The notes below the pieces were generated by a model, which ran no database searches, was not told the DNA's origin, and saw nothing but the letters and a program-made list of their open reading frames with translations. The translations under genes and the position numbers were made by a program. Source: Thiocapsa roseopersicina (lineage in GTDB: Bacteria; Pseudomonadota; Gammaproteobacteria; Chromatiales; Chromatiaceae). Taken from it: a stretch of DNA of 64,000 nucleotides. This document shows positions 16,856-25,828 of this stretch, in pieces. Positions within the stretch are counted from its first letter, which is position 1. Every line of letters begins with the position of its first letter. The stretch is taken from assembly GCF_900106925.1 (NCBI RefSeq), contig NZ_FNNZ01000001.1:310001-374000 (forward strand), in the 5' to 3' direction.

Positions 16856-17701
16856 CTAGGCACCCTTTTGTTTCAGCAGAGCCCTAAGGCGTTCGACCTC
16901 GGCGAGGGCGGCTTCCTTGGCTTGGAGTGCGGCTTCCTTGGCCCGTCGCTCGGCTTCTTTAGCCTGTCGTTCCGCTTCCTCGGCGGCCCGTGCCTCGTGG
17001 AGCTCACGTTGGATCCCGCGCTGCTGACGCAGGAACTCCTGACGCGCCTGATAGGCGTGATACTCGCGCTCTTTCTCGGAGAAGGCGTTCAAGGTACTCA
17101 TGGCTTGCCTCATCTCAGCGGTGTGCATCCAGTCGGGCAGCGTGGCCTCATCGAAGCGCTCGGCTTCCTTGAAGAATTTTAGCCAACGTTCACGCTCGGT
17201 TTCGACCTGTGCAGCCGCAAATTTGTTCAGCTCCAAGACCCAGATGCCGCCGTGGTCGATCAGATCGTAGCCCCGATCGTCGCGCATGCGGTAGCGGCGC
17301 GCATAGGCGGAATCATCCCGACGCAGCGATTGGTCGAGAATCCAGATCGCATACGTGGGTTTGAGCTCGCGATGGTCCTGTCCGCTCTGCAGCTGTTGGC
17401 TGTAAAGATCGGCCCAGCCGTAGAGGATGCGCGAGGCGAGATCCGCGAAGACCAGCAACTGGATCTCGATCTGGAACAGTCGCCGCGTCGCGTCGCGGGC
17501 CTTGACGTCGACGATGGTGAGCTTGTCGGAAAAGGTCTCGCGCTCGTTGTAGGGATTGAGGATCTCCACCTCTGTGATCGGATCGGGCAGATCGTCGACC
17601 AGCACAGCGTTGAGAAAGTGGATCAACAGGGCGCGGTTGTCCTCCGAGCCGAGCAGGGCCTTGAAGACGCAGTCGACTTTGGGATCGATGGGGTGGCGCA
17701 T
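16856..17701 (-). CDS. Rpn-family PD-(D/E)XK nuclease/putative transposase
   Basis: This 281-aa protein belongs to the Rpn (recombination-promoting nuclease)/PDDEXK_2 family. It starts MRHPIDPKVDCVFKALLGSE, the family signature, and has the nuclease core SDKLTIVDVKARDATRRLFQ with IEIQL (D...ExQ pattern) and SRILYGWADLYSQQL. The C-terminal 60 residues are a highly charged Ala/Glu coiled coil (EEAERQAKEAERRAKEAALQ). Rpn proteins cut DNA and promote recombination in E. coli; recent work links some to phage defence. The start at 17701 is chosen by the family N-terminus; the upstream frame to 17833 is unsupported. Confidence 0.87.
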   Translation of the reverse strand: MRHPIDPKVDCVFKALLGSEDNRALLIHFLNAVLVDDLPDPITEVEILNPYNERETFSDKLTIVDVKARDATRRLFQIEIQLLVFADLASRILYGWADLYSQQLQSGQDHRELKPTYAIWILDQSLRRDDSAYARRYRMRDDRGYDLIDHGGIWVLELNKFAAAQVETERERWLKFFKEAERFDEATLPDWMHTAEMRQAMSTLNAFSEKEREYHAYQARQEFLRQQRGIQRELHEARAAEEAERQAKEAERRAKEAALQAKEAALAEVERLRALLKQKGA

Positions 17702-18564
17702 GGGGCGAGTGTAAGGCGCCGAACCCGTGTTTACAAATCGTGTCCGAACGCAGTTCGCCTCCCAACCCCGGGATCGGCGACTTGCAGTCGACTCGGCGTC
17801 CGTCAGGTCGGCGCCGCCCGCCGATCGCCTCACGGGAACTGAGCGCGGCTAGACGCAATGTGCATGCCGCACCCCATGATCCAACCGGCGTTCCGGACCG
17901 CGCCAATTGACTGCACCCGACGACGAAGTTTGGCACAATGCCGAAGGATCCAAGCCGAGCAGGCGCCTGTTCAAGAGTGGATGGAGCTGCAATGGACCCA
18001 ACAACGACACCACTGCGGCCACTCAATCCGAACCCGGCCCTTCATCGTGCCCCAGGCAACGGTAACGAAGGCCGGGACAACGGGCTCAAACCGTTCGGCT
18101 GCGTCGCCTCCCCGATCATGACCGCTTCTCGGGAGTGCACCTCGGACCGCGATCCCCGGACCTCACACTACCATCACCTGGCTCTACGTGGTCGGCTTGG
18201 ATCACGCGCCCGCGCATTTATCCGTCGCAGCGTCCAGGGCGGAATATGCCCGCGAGGATCTGCGCCGAGCGCTCGTGCATGAACTCACCGACGTGGGTTT
18301 CGGGGTCGATTGCGGTAACCCCGACCACGGCACCGAAATCTACTCAGCGGCGTCGTCATGAAGCTGGTGGCATGAGGAAGGCGGGAAATTTCAGGCGGGC
18401 TTGTACCAGATGCTTAGACGGTTTGAGTGGGGGTATGCTTGGATAATAATCAAAGCGCTCACGGGTGGTTGCAGTCGTGATTGCGGTGATGATCATGCTG
18501 TCCTTGCCTTAGTTTCCATTTAACGCAACGGTCTATATGAAATTGCGCATGCGGAAAAATAAAT
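17702..18564. other. Long intergenic stretch without a recognised gene
   Basis: No gene is identified in these 863 bases. One plus-strand frame, with no obvious ATG, reads TITWLYVVGLDHAPAHLSVA from 18170 and continues to a stop at 18359-18361 with protein-like composition; it could be the tail of a broken gene. From about 18400 base composition shifts to A/T-rich, leading into the next operon, and the start region of that operon (18430-18560) probably contains its promoter. Confidence 0.4.
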
Positions 18565-19638
18565 ATGACGTCACCTATTGAGGGAGTGTTGAATCATTCG
18601 CAGCGAGAAGGTCTTGAGATTGAGGAGTTTATTTTTCATATCATTGAGCCTAATGCAACGGACGCTAGTTCAGTGATCTTCTTGGATGAAGTCCAGTTGC
18701 AATCCAAGCAGAAATCCTTCTTTTTAGATCGATTGCGTGATATAGCCGAGGGGACCCAATATGTATTTAAGCCTGATTCTGTTCACCTAAAAGAGAAGTG
18801 TGAGCAGATTGTTGGTTCGTCCGCGCAATTCGTCGAGTTATCGCGTCATATCGCGGCCGATTTCTCCGAACGCCACCAAGGGCAAATGGCTGCTGGCGTC
18901 TTTGTCGTTTCTGTCGTCAAGTATCTTGTTGCGCCGAACGATTGGAGAAGGCTGGTATTTTTGGTAAAAATGGATAAGCGGCCGTCTTTCTCATATAGCT
19001 ATACGGAGCAGCAGGGGCGGCGTGTCGCGGTGGTAGAAGAAATCGAGAACTCCCTGAACGAGACTAAGTCTGCGATTCAGAAAAGTGCGCTCATCGACGT
19101 GGCTGATCAGTTTGTTTGGGACGTGCTGGCATTTGACCGAGTCACGAGGACTGGTCTGAGTGACTACTTCCGAAATTTTCTTGGAATCAGGGAGCGCCAA
19201 GAGGACTCTACGCTAACAAGAAAGGCGCACGCTACTGTTCGTAAGTGGGCCAAGGCGCTTTCGTTCGAGCAATTGGCGCCTGGGGAAGACGCAAATACGA
19301 TCGCAGGCCGATCTCTTAATTATTTAAGCGATCACGACGCTTTTGATACTGACTCCTATCTTGACGCTGTTATACGCGATACCAATGATGAAAGGAAGGC
19401 GCTGCTTGTTGCGTGTCTCCGCGAGTGGCTTTCTGAGGCAGGGGTTTCAGGGCAATTATTTAGACCACAACCAGGATCCCTAAAGAGTAAAGAGAGGAAG
19501 CAGGTATACGTTACTGCGGAAGGGGTTACTATAGCCTATGAGGGCTCCCCGGAAGTTGCTGGTATTACCGTGAAAGAGCTCTCCGGAAGTCGTAGGCTTA
19601 TCCAGATTGAGACCAATCGGCTTGAGATAAAGGGCTAG
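18565..19638 (+). CDS. NdpA/YejK-like nucleoid-associated protein in a low-GC operon
   Basis: This 357-aa protein resembles the 37-kDa nucleoid-associated (NdpA/YejK) family. Matches include the SAQFVELSRHIAADFSERHQ region, GVFVVSVVKYLV, LVFLVKMDKRPSFSY, a central basic segment and the hallmark SDYFRNFLGI (YejK has a similar DFF..FLG), plus a C-terminal beta region RLIQIETNRLEIKG. The family binds DNA; its exact role is unclear. Codon use (many ATA, TTA, AGA) and lower GC differ sharply from neighbours, so it was probably acquired recently. The next gene starts 5 bases after its stop, so the two form an operon. Family assignment is from memory of motifs. Confidence 0.65.
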   Translation: MTSPIEGVLNHSQREGLEIEEFIFHIIEPNATDASSVIFLDEVQLQSKQKSFFLDRLRDIAEGTQYVFKPDSVHLKEKCEQIVGSSAQFVELSRHIAADFSERHQGQMAAGVFVVSVVKYLVAPNDWRRLVFLVKMDKRPSFSYSYTEQQGRRVAVVEEIENSLNETKSAIQKSALIDVADQFVWDVLAFDRVTRTGLSDYFRNFLGIRERQEDSTLTRKAHATVRKWAKALSFEQLAPGEDANTIAGRSLNYLSDHDAFDTDSYLDAVIRDTNDERKALLVACLREWLSEAGVSGQLFRPQPGSLKSKERKQVYVTAEGVTIAYEGSPEVAGITVKELSGSRRLIQIETNRLEIKG

Positions 19639-19643
19639 TTTCG

Positions 19644-21089
19644 ATGAAAACCCTTAAGGACCTGCTGGAATCTGTTAATGACCTAGCAGTTTTTGCATCA
19701 GCAGTTATTGAGGAAGCCCGTCGCATCACTTTGGAGGGTCATTCGCGAGTTCCAGAAATTGGGTTACGTATCACTCGTGTTATCGACGCCGCCGTAGCTC
19801 TCGGTGTAGATGGTCCTGTCGTATTGATTGACGAGGTCTCGGTTGTCCGCGACGATTTGACTGACGCTTTGGAGGACGGCGGAACATGGAGAATCGTGCT
19901 CGCGAAGACCCCTCTTGCCGCCAAGCTCCGTGCCAGAAATGATGAAGATACCGTACTGTTTTTTTCTCTCGAGGGTTTCCACGAATGGTGGGCTACGCTC
20001 GATCCGTTCGCACACCCTTCAGGGGCCGAGCCAGATTTCTGTCGCCCAACTACAATAAGGGTACATGGCCTAACAGAAGGAATTGGAGGGCCATACCTTT
20101 GGGTGCTGCCCCTCGAAGCCATTGCGCCCGCCCTCTCCCTGTACAGTATTCCGAGTTCTTTAGACGTTCAGAGATTAATTCATTTAAGCACAACAGATAG
20201 TTCTTTGCGGATCTGCCCTGACGGTTTCGCTCTTACCTGGGGCGTTCGTGATTGCGCTGTCTTAGTTCCTCTTATGAGGATAAGTGCGCTAGTTCTTTCC
20301 GCATGTCTTGTGCAAGAACTTAGGTTTGTGGGCGGCGAGTACAAAATTGCATTGCGCGGAGCAAAACATATTTCGCTTTCATTAGCGCAGCCTATGGAGA
20401 ATGTTACATGTATAACGCTAAAATCACTTGTTGAAGCTGTTATCTGGGTCTATGAAGAGCGACCGGAGACACGGCTGCGCCTAATAATGGATCGGCTTTC
20501 CATTGACAGCGATCCAGGCGATACATTTCTTGCAAGTTTGGCAAACAACCTTACGGAAGCGCTGCGGCAAGCTCGCGATAGTTACGCCTTTGTTATTCTT
20601 GAGCGCAAAGACGCATACTATAAAGAGATGCGGGAACTAATGAAGGATATGAAGTCGCAAGCGGATTTATACGCGGCGAAAGTTCGCGACCTAGTGGCGT
20701 CGCTTACGCGTGACATCTTGGGTGTATTGTTCTTTATTGGTTTTTCGTTTATCGGGAAGTTTGATCAAAAGAATCTAATGACCCTGTTAGGCAGCGAAGA
20801 ACTCTCGCTTCTGCTTAAATTCCTTGCGGGATATTTGGTCTTGTCATGCGCGCTTCAGATAGTCGCGAATTGGCGGGATGCGAAGCTTTCTTACGCCGAA
20901 AGCGAAAGTTGGCTAGAGGTCTTGCAGAACTATACTTCAAGAAAGGAGAGAAGAGAGAGCTTTCTCCGACTCCTGCAGAAGCGTAGGATCACGTTGTTAG
21001 TTGCGATGTGGATAGTTTGCGTCGTCTATGGGTTCTTGAGTATCGTAATTTGGAACCTCCCGAGCTTCGTGAGGTTTTTTTTGGTATAA
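19644..21089 (+). CDS. Uncharacterised protein with C-terminal membrane segments, partner of the NdpA-like gene
   Basis: I do not recognise this 481-aa protein. The N-terminal 310 residues appear soluble and mixed alpha/beta, with VDGPVVLIDEVSVVRDDL and TVLFFSLEGFHEWWATL. A charged helical stretch, probably coiled coil, covers about residues 315-356 (KEMRELMKDMKSQADLYAAK). Three hydrophobic segments follow at about 358-373, 389-408 and 449-472. The gene is 5 bases downstream of the NdpA-like gene and shares its low GC (26 of 60 bases in 20341-20400, against 42 of 60 in a tolQ sample at 5281-5340). The architecture, a soluble domain plus C-terminal membrane helices, resembles effectors of some defence systems, but that is inference. 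Confidence 0.6.
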   Translation: MKTLKDLLESVNDLAVFASAVIEEARRITLEGHSRVPEIGLRITRVIDAAVALGVDGPVVLIDEVSVVRDDLTDALEDGGTWRIVLAKTPLAAKLRARNDEDTVLFFSLEGFHEWWATLDPFAHPSGAEPDFCRPTTIRVHGLTEGIGGPYLWVLPLEAIAPALSLYSIPSSLDVQRLIHLSTTDSSLRICPDGFALTWGVRDCAVLVPLMRISALVLSACLVQELRFVGGEYKIALRGAKHISLSLAQPMENVTCITLKSLVEAVIWVYEERPETRLRLIMDRLSIDSDPGDTFLASLANNLTEALRQARDSYAFVILERKDAYYKEMRELMKDMKSQADLYAAKVRDLVASLTRDILGVLFFIGFSFIGKFDQKNLMTLLGSEELSLLLKFLAGYLVLSCALQIVANWRDAKLSYAESESWLEVLQNYTSRKERRESFLRLLQKRRITLLVAMWIVCVVYGFLSIVIWNLPSFVRFFLV

Positions 21090-21342
21090 ACAGGAAAGCG
21101 CCGCGAGCTGCCTCCCGAATAAACGGAAAGGTGATGAACGTCGTGACGCCGTCGGCGATTTTCGAGCCACCGGCGGGCGCATACCATCGGGCATTTCCAC
21201 TCGCAGCGAGGCCACGGCGATGTTGCAACACTCGATTGAATTCCAGCCTGGCAAAACGTCGTAGGCATTTTTCGCACGATACCGCAGAGAAGGCCAATGC
21301 GCCGCGGCTTTGGAGGCAACTTGACACAAAGGGATACGCCGC

Positions 21343-21813
21343 TTGTGGCGGACCCTGATCTTGAGCCGGTGGAATCCGTTGTTCGCCGATCTGCCGGTGG
21401 AGAGCATCATTCATGCGCATCAGCAGGACTACTACCGAGCGCTGGCCGAGAGCAACGCCGAGGGTGCGTCGACCCTCTTCGTCGAGTTCGTGCTGGGGGT
21501 GATTCGGGAGGCATTGATGTCCTCGACCGAACAAGCTACCGAACAAGGCACCGAACAAGCTGGCGAACAAGTTCTGAACCTGGTGGCGCGGATGGGCGAG
21601 GGCGATTACTCGGCCAAGTCGCTGATGGCGCTCATTAGGTTGTCGCATCGGCCGACCTTTCTTTACGACTATCTGCACCCTGCGGTTGTCGGTAGATGGC
21701 TTGAGCTGACGCGTCCGGAGACACCGACGAGCCGCAAGCAGGGGTATCGGCTGACGCGGTCGGGGCGGCAGCTTGTGTTGGAGCTACGGCAGCGTGATGG
21801 GGGGCGGGCTTAA
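21343..21813 (+). pseudogene. Fic-family protein remnant (C-terminal part only)
   Basis: The 156-codon frame begins at TTG with LWRTLILSRWNPLFADLPVE and continues SIIHAHQQDYYRALAESNAE, LFVEFVLGVIREAL and a winged-helix-like tail. In intact Fic proteins this sequence directly follows the catalytic HPFxDGNGRxGR motif. Here the preceding codons read HKGIRR after an in-frame stop, so the active site and N-terminal part are missing. The Fic fold normally transfers AMP to target proteins; this piece cannot. It contains a Thr/Glu/Gln-rich insert EQATEQGTEQAGEQ. Confidence 0.65.
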
Positions 21814-21832
21814 GGTCCGATGCCGGTTTGGA

Positions 21833-22105
21833 TCAGCCGTCGTAATGAAAACGACAGGCGATAATGACCAGCTCGGTGTCGGTCGCGCGGTAGGCCAGGC
21901 GATGGGTGTCGTCGATGCGACGCGACCAATAGTAGCCCGACAGATTGCCGCGCAGGGGCTCGGGCTTGCCGATCCCGGCGAACGGCTCGCGAGCGGCGTC
22001 CGTAATCAGGGCATTGATCCGTTTCAGCGTTTTTCGGTCTTGATGCTGCCAATAGAGGTAAGCATCCCAAGCGTCGGGGACGAAGCGGATCCCGCGCACG
22101 ATCAA
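21833..22105 (-). CDS. yoeB: YoeB-family toxin of a type II toxin-antitoxin system
   Basis: This 90-aa protein has the complete YoeB/Txe pattern: FVPDAWDAYLYWQHQDRKTL, INALITDAAREPFAGIGKPE, PLRGNLSGYYWSRRIDDTHR and the terminal IIACRFHYDG with the catalytic His-Tyr near the end. YoeB is a ribosome-dependent mRNA interferase. The start is TTG at 22105 (TTGA overlap with the antitoxin stop) or GTG at 22099; both give a complete toxin. It lies downstream of yefM in the same minus-strand operon. Confidence 0.92.
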   Translation of the reverse strand: MIVRGIRFVPDAWDAYLYWQHQDRKTLKRINALITDAAREPFAGIGKPEPLRGNLSGYYWSRRIDDTHRLAYRATDTELVIIACRFHYDG

Positions 22106-22368
22106 CCGCAGTGCGCGTCGAGTAAGGTTCGCGGCTGGGCCTCGCCCGCCTGATCCTGCCGAATCGCGCGGGCCAGGGCCTCGGCGTTGGCGGGTGTCGA
22201 GAGAAGATGCAGGGTCTCCACCAGGCTGTTGTAGTGGTCGAGGGACATCACTACGGCATCGCCCTCGGCATCTCGACGGCTGATAATGGTCACGTCCGCA
22301 TCCCGAACGACATCATCCAGCACGGATTTTAGGGCGTTGCGCGCATGGGAGTAGGTGACGACTTTCAT
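22102..22368 (-). CDS. yefM: YefM/Phd-family antitoxin
   Basis: This 88-aa protein starts MKVVTYSHARNALKSVLDDV, the Phd/YefM DNA-binding N-terminus. It continues with DVTIISRRDAEGDAVVMSLD and the helix YNSLVETLHLLSTPANAEAL, all standard for YefM. It neutralises YoeB and represses their shared promoter. The start at 22368 matches the family; the upstream in-frame extension to 22407 is not conserved-looking. Its stop codon overlaps the yoeB start by 4 bases. Confidence 0.92.
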   Translation of the reverse strand: MKVVTYSHARNALKSVLDDVVRDADVTIISRRDAEGDAVVMSLDHYNSLVETLHLLSTPANAEALARAIRQDQAGEAQPRTLLDAHCG

Positions 22369-22453
22369 GGCATCAGACCTGTTCAAAAACTTGATCAAGT
22401 GTACCATCCTAGTGGAGCGGTGCAGCGATTCCGAGACGGTCCGAGATTATTTT

Positions 22454-22491
22454 CGTTGTCGTAATCGTATCGATGGTCGATTACGACAACG
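22454..22491. repeat. Perfect 14-bp inverted repeat between yefM and the RND permease gene
   Basis: Arms cgttgtcgtaatcg (22454-22467) and cgattacgacaacg (22478-22491) flank a 10-base loop. No T-tract follows on either strand, so a simple intrinsic terminator is unlikely; a processed hairpin at the end of the permease transcript or a protein-binding site are possible. Confidence 0.6.
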
Positions 22492-22634
22492 ACAACGAAC
22501 GTTCTCGACATCTCTGCTGTGCTGCAAGAGATCCGGCAGTTCACGTCCTTCGATCCGGAATCCTCCCGACAATCGCGACACGCCCGCCTTGAGCCCGTCG
22601 CCGACGATGGATCAGTCGGCGACGGGGCGACCGC

Positions 22635-25600
22635 CTATCCGCCCGCCTCGGTGGCCTTGGCCTCGGCCGTCGTCTGCACGCCGGCGTCTTCGTCCGCATC
22701 CTCGGGTTTCGACTGTAGCCAGGCCCCCCCTTTCTCGCCGAGCCACTGGAACATGACGTAGAGCGCCGGGATCAGCAGGATGCCGAAGATCACGGCGAAG
22801 AGCATGCCGCCGAGCACGGTGGAGCCCAGATGGATGCGGGCGTTGGCGCCGGCGCCGGTCGCGAGCACCAGCGGCATGAGGCCGATGATGAAGGCGAGCG
22901 CGGTCATGAGCACGGCACGGAAACGCATGTGCGCGGCGATGAGGGCCGCGTCCAGCAGGCTCTTGCCGCCCTCGCGCTGCTCCTTGGCGAACTCCACGAT
23001 GAGGATGGCGTTCTTGCCGGCGAGGCCGATCAAGAGGACCAACCCGATCTGGGTGTAGAGGTCGTTGTCGAGTCCGGCGAGCCAAAGGGTGACAGCGGCA
23101 CCCAGGATGGCGACGGTCACCGAGGTCAAGACGGCGAAGGGGATGGACCAGCTCTCGTAGAGGGCGACCAGGAACAGATACCCGAAGAGGACGGCCAAGC
23201 CGAAGACGGCGATCTCTCCGCCGGCGCTCTGTTGTGACTCCTGCAGGGACAGGGCGGTCCATTCGAAGCCGTAGCCGTCGGGAAGGGCCTTTTTGGCGGC
23301 CTCCTGCATGGCGGCCATGGCGTCGCCCGCCGAGTGTCCGGGGGCCGGGCTGCCGCTGATCATCGCCGTGAGGAACTCGTTGTAGCGGAAGACCAGATCC
23401 GTCCCCAGCTCCTCGCGGATGGTCGCCAGGGTGCCGACGGGGACCATGGCCCCGCTGGCCGAGCGGACATAGGCGCCCGCGAGATCGTCCACCGTCATGC
23501 GGGCGTCTTGGTCGGCCTGGACGTTGACCTGGTAGGTCTGTCCCAGATAGGTGAAGTTGTTGACGTACGTGCTGCCGAAGGTGGCCTGCAGTGTGTTGAA
23601 GACATCGGAGACCGGCACGTCCAGGTACTGCGCCTTGGTGCGGTCGAGCTCCAGGTAGAGCTGCGGGACGTCGGCGCTGAATGACGAATAGGCCCTGCCG
23701 ATGCGCGGATCCTGCTGGGCCGTGGCGATCAGACCCTGCAACGTTTGGGTCAGCTCTGTCGGTGACTGACCGCCGAGGGCCTCGAGCTGCATGGTGAAGC
23801 CGCTGGCCTGGCCGAGCCCGGGGATGGGCGGCGGCGGGAAGAGGAACACCGTGGCCTCGGGGATGGCGCTCATCTGCCCCTGGAGGTTTTCAAGGAGACC
23901 TTTTATCCGCAGCTCGGGGGTGGTGCGTTGGTCCCAGGGGTCGAGGACGATGACGCCCATGCCGCTGTTGGACGAGGGCGCGCTGGTGAGCATGCTGAAG
24001 CCCGAGACCGTCATGACGTTGGCAACACCGGGCGTACGCGAGGCGATCTCCTGGACTTGGGTGAGCACATCCGTGGTGCGCGGCAAGGCGGAGCCGCTGG
24101 GCAGGCTCACATCGACGAAGAGCACGCCCTGGTCTTCGTTGGGGATGAACCCGGTCGGCAAGCGGCCGAGGAGCAGCACCGCCGCGATCCCGATGACGAC
24201 GATCAGCAGGCCCGCGATCGCCGCGCGTCGGGCGAAGATGCGGACGATGCTCACGTAGCCGTTGCGGGTCTTGTCGAAGCCCGCGTTGAACCAGGCGAAG
24301 GGGCCACGTTTGGCCTCCTTTGGTTTGCGCAGAAAGAGCGAGCAGAGGACCGGGGAGAGCGTCAGCGCGTTCAGTGCGGAGATGGCCACCGCCGCCGAGA
24401 TCGTCAGCGCAAACTGGCGGAACATCTCCCCCGAGATGCCGGGCAGGAAGGCGACCGGAGCGAAGATCGCAAAGAGCACCAGGGTCGTGGAGATGATGGG
24501 TCCGGTCACCTGCTCCATTGCCTTGAGGCTGGCGGCCCGCCGATCCAGCCCCTCCTCGAGCATGATGCGTTGGACGTTCTCCACCACCACGATGGCGTCG
24601 TCCACGACCAGACCGATCGCCAGGACCACCGCGAAGAGACTGATGGTGTTGGCCGAGAACCCGGCCGCGAGCAGGACGACGAAGACACCGATCAGGGATA
24701 CCGGGATGGTCAGCGCCGGGACGATGGTCGCGCGCAGGTCCTGCAGAAAAATGAAGACGACCAGGAGCACGATTACCGAGGTAATGCCCAAGGTGAAGAC
24801 GATCTCCTGAATCGACGCCTTCACGAAGAGGGTCGAGTCGTAGATGACCTCGGCCTCGACACCGGCGGGGAAACGGGTCTTGAGTGTTTCGAGCTCGGCG
24901 CGGACCGCCTCGGCGACATCCAGCGCGTTGGCCTGCGGCGATTGATAGATGCCGATGGCCGCAGCCGGCTTGCCGTTCAGGAAGGAGATCTGGTTGTAGG
25001 ATTCAGCGCCCAGCTCGACTCGGGCGATGTCCTTGATGCGCACGATGGCCCCGTCCTCTCCCGTACGCACGACGATCTGCTCGAACTCGCTCGGCTGGAC
25101 CAACTGGCCTTCGGTCACGATGGCGTATTGGAGCACCTGATCGTTGGCGATGGGTGGGCCGCCGATCTGTCCGAGTGCAGCCTGAAGGTTCTGAGCCTGA
25201 ATGGCGTCGATGACGTCGCTCGGGGCGATCCCGAGCGCGGACATCAGCTCTGGCTCGAGCCAGATGCGCATGGAATAGTTGAGCGGGCCGAAGAGACTGG
25301 CCTCGCCGACGCCGGGGATGCGCGCGACCTCGTTCTGGATATTGATGGTGGTGAAGTTGGACAGGAAGATCGGGTCCTTGCTGCCGTCCGGTGAATAGAC
25401 GTTGATGAAGAGCAGCAGGTTGGTGGACTCGGCCTGGACCGTGATGCCCAGCGCCTGCACCTCTTGGGGCAACTGGGCGAGGGCCTGAGAGACCCGGTTT
25501 TGGGTGTTGACCTGAGCGATGTTCGGGTCGGTGCCCACCTCGAAGGTCACCGTCAGGTTGTAGGTGCCCGCGGAGGAAGCGGTCGAGGACATGTAGATCA

Positions 25601-25826
25601 TGCCTTCGACGCCGTTGACCTGCTGCTCGATCGGGCTGCCGACCGTGTCGGCGATGGTCTGGGCGTCCGCACCCGGGTAGCTGGCCGTGACCTGCACCAC
25701 CGGCGGGACGATGTTCGGATACTGAGAAACCGGGATGTTGGAGATCGACAGGAGTCCGGCCACCACGATGATGGTCGAGACCACTGCGGCGAGGCGTGGC
25801 CGATCGACGAAGACCTTGGAGATCAT
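22635..25826 (-). CDS. RND efflux pump permease (AcrB/MexF-like, HAE1 family)
   Basis: The 1063-aa inner-membrane permease starts [20 protein letters not shown], with the first periplasmic loop [20 protein letters not shown]. It has the proton-relay helix [20 protein letters not shown] carrying the paired Asp residues, and the second-half block [20 protein letters not shown]. Length and the twelve-helix pattern fit HAE1 multidrug pumps. ATG at 25826 is the family start; an in-frame extension to 27662 runs antisense to the adaptor gene and is not real. It lies 2 bases after the adaptor stop codon, hence one operon. No TolC-type outer-membrane gene follows. Confidence 0.95.
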   Translation of the reverse strand: MISKVFVDRPRLAAVVSTIIVVAGLLSISNIPVSQYPNIVPPVVQVTASYPGADAQTIADTVGSPIEQQVNGVEGMIYMSSTASSAGTYNLTVTFEVGTDPNIAQVNTQNRVSQALAQLPQEVQALGITVQAESTNLLLFINVYSPDGSKDPIFLSNFTTINIQNEVARIPGVGEASLFGPLNYSMRIWLEPELMSALGIAPSDVIDAIQAQNLQAALGQIGGPPIANDQVLQYAIVTEGQLVQPSEFEQIVVRTGEDGAIVRIKDIARVELGAESYNQISFLNGKPAAAIGIYQSPQANALDVAEAVRAELETLKTRFPAGVEAEVIYDSTLFVKASIQEIVFTLGITSVIVLLVVFIFLQDLRATIVPALTIPVSLIGVFVVLLAAGFSANTISLFAVVLAIGLVVDDAIVVVENVQRIMLEEGLDRRAASLKAMEQVTGPIISTTLVLFAIFAPVAFLPGISGEMFRQFALTISAAVAISALNALTLSPVLCSLFLRKPKEAKRGPFAWFNAGFDKTRNGYVSIVRIFARRAAIAGLLIVVIGIAAVLLLGRLPTGFIPNEDQGVLFVDVSLPSGSALPRTTDVLTQVQEIASRTPGVANVMTVSGFSMLTSAPSSNSGMGVIVLDPWDQRTTPELRIKGLLENLQGQMSAIPEATVFLFPPPPIPGLGQASGFTMQLEALGGQSPTELTQTLQGLIATAQQDPRIGRAYSSFSADVPQLYLELDRTKAQYLDVPVSDVFNTLQATFGSTYVNNFTYLGQTYQVNVQADQDARMTVDDLAGAYVRSASGAMVPVGTLATIREELGTDLVFRYNEFLTAMISGSPAPGHSAGDAMAAMQEAAKKALPDGYGFEWTALSLQESQQSAGGEIAVFGLAVLFGYLFLVALYESWSIPFAVLTSVTVAILGAAVTLWLAGLDNDLYTQIGLVLLIGLAGKNAILIVEFAKEQREGGKSLLDAALIAAHMRFRAVLMTALAFIIGLMPLVLATGAGANARIHLGSTVLGGMLFAVIFGILLIPALYVMFQWLGEKGGAWLQSKPEDADEDAGVQTTAEAKATEAGG

Positions 25827-25828
25827 GG

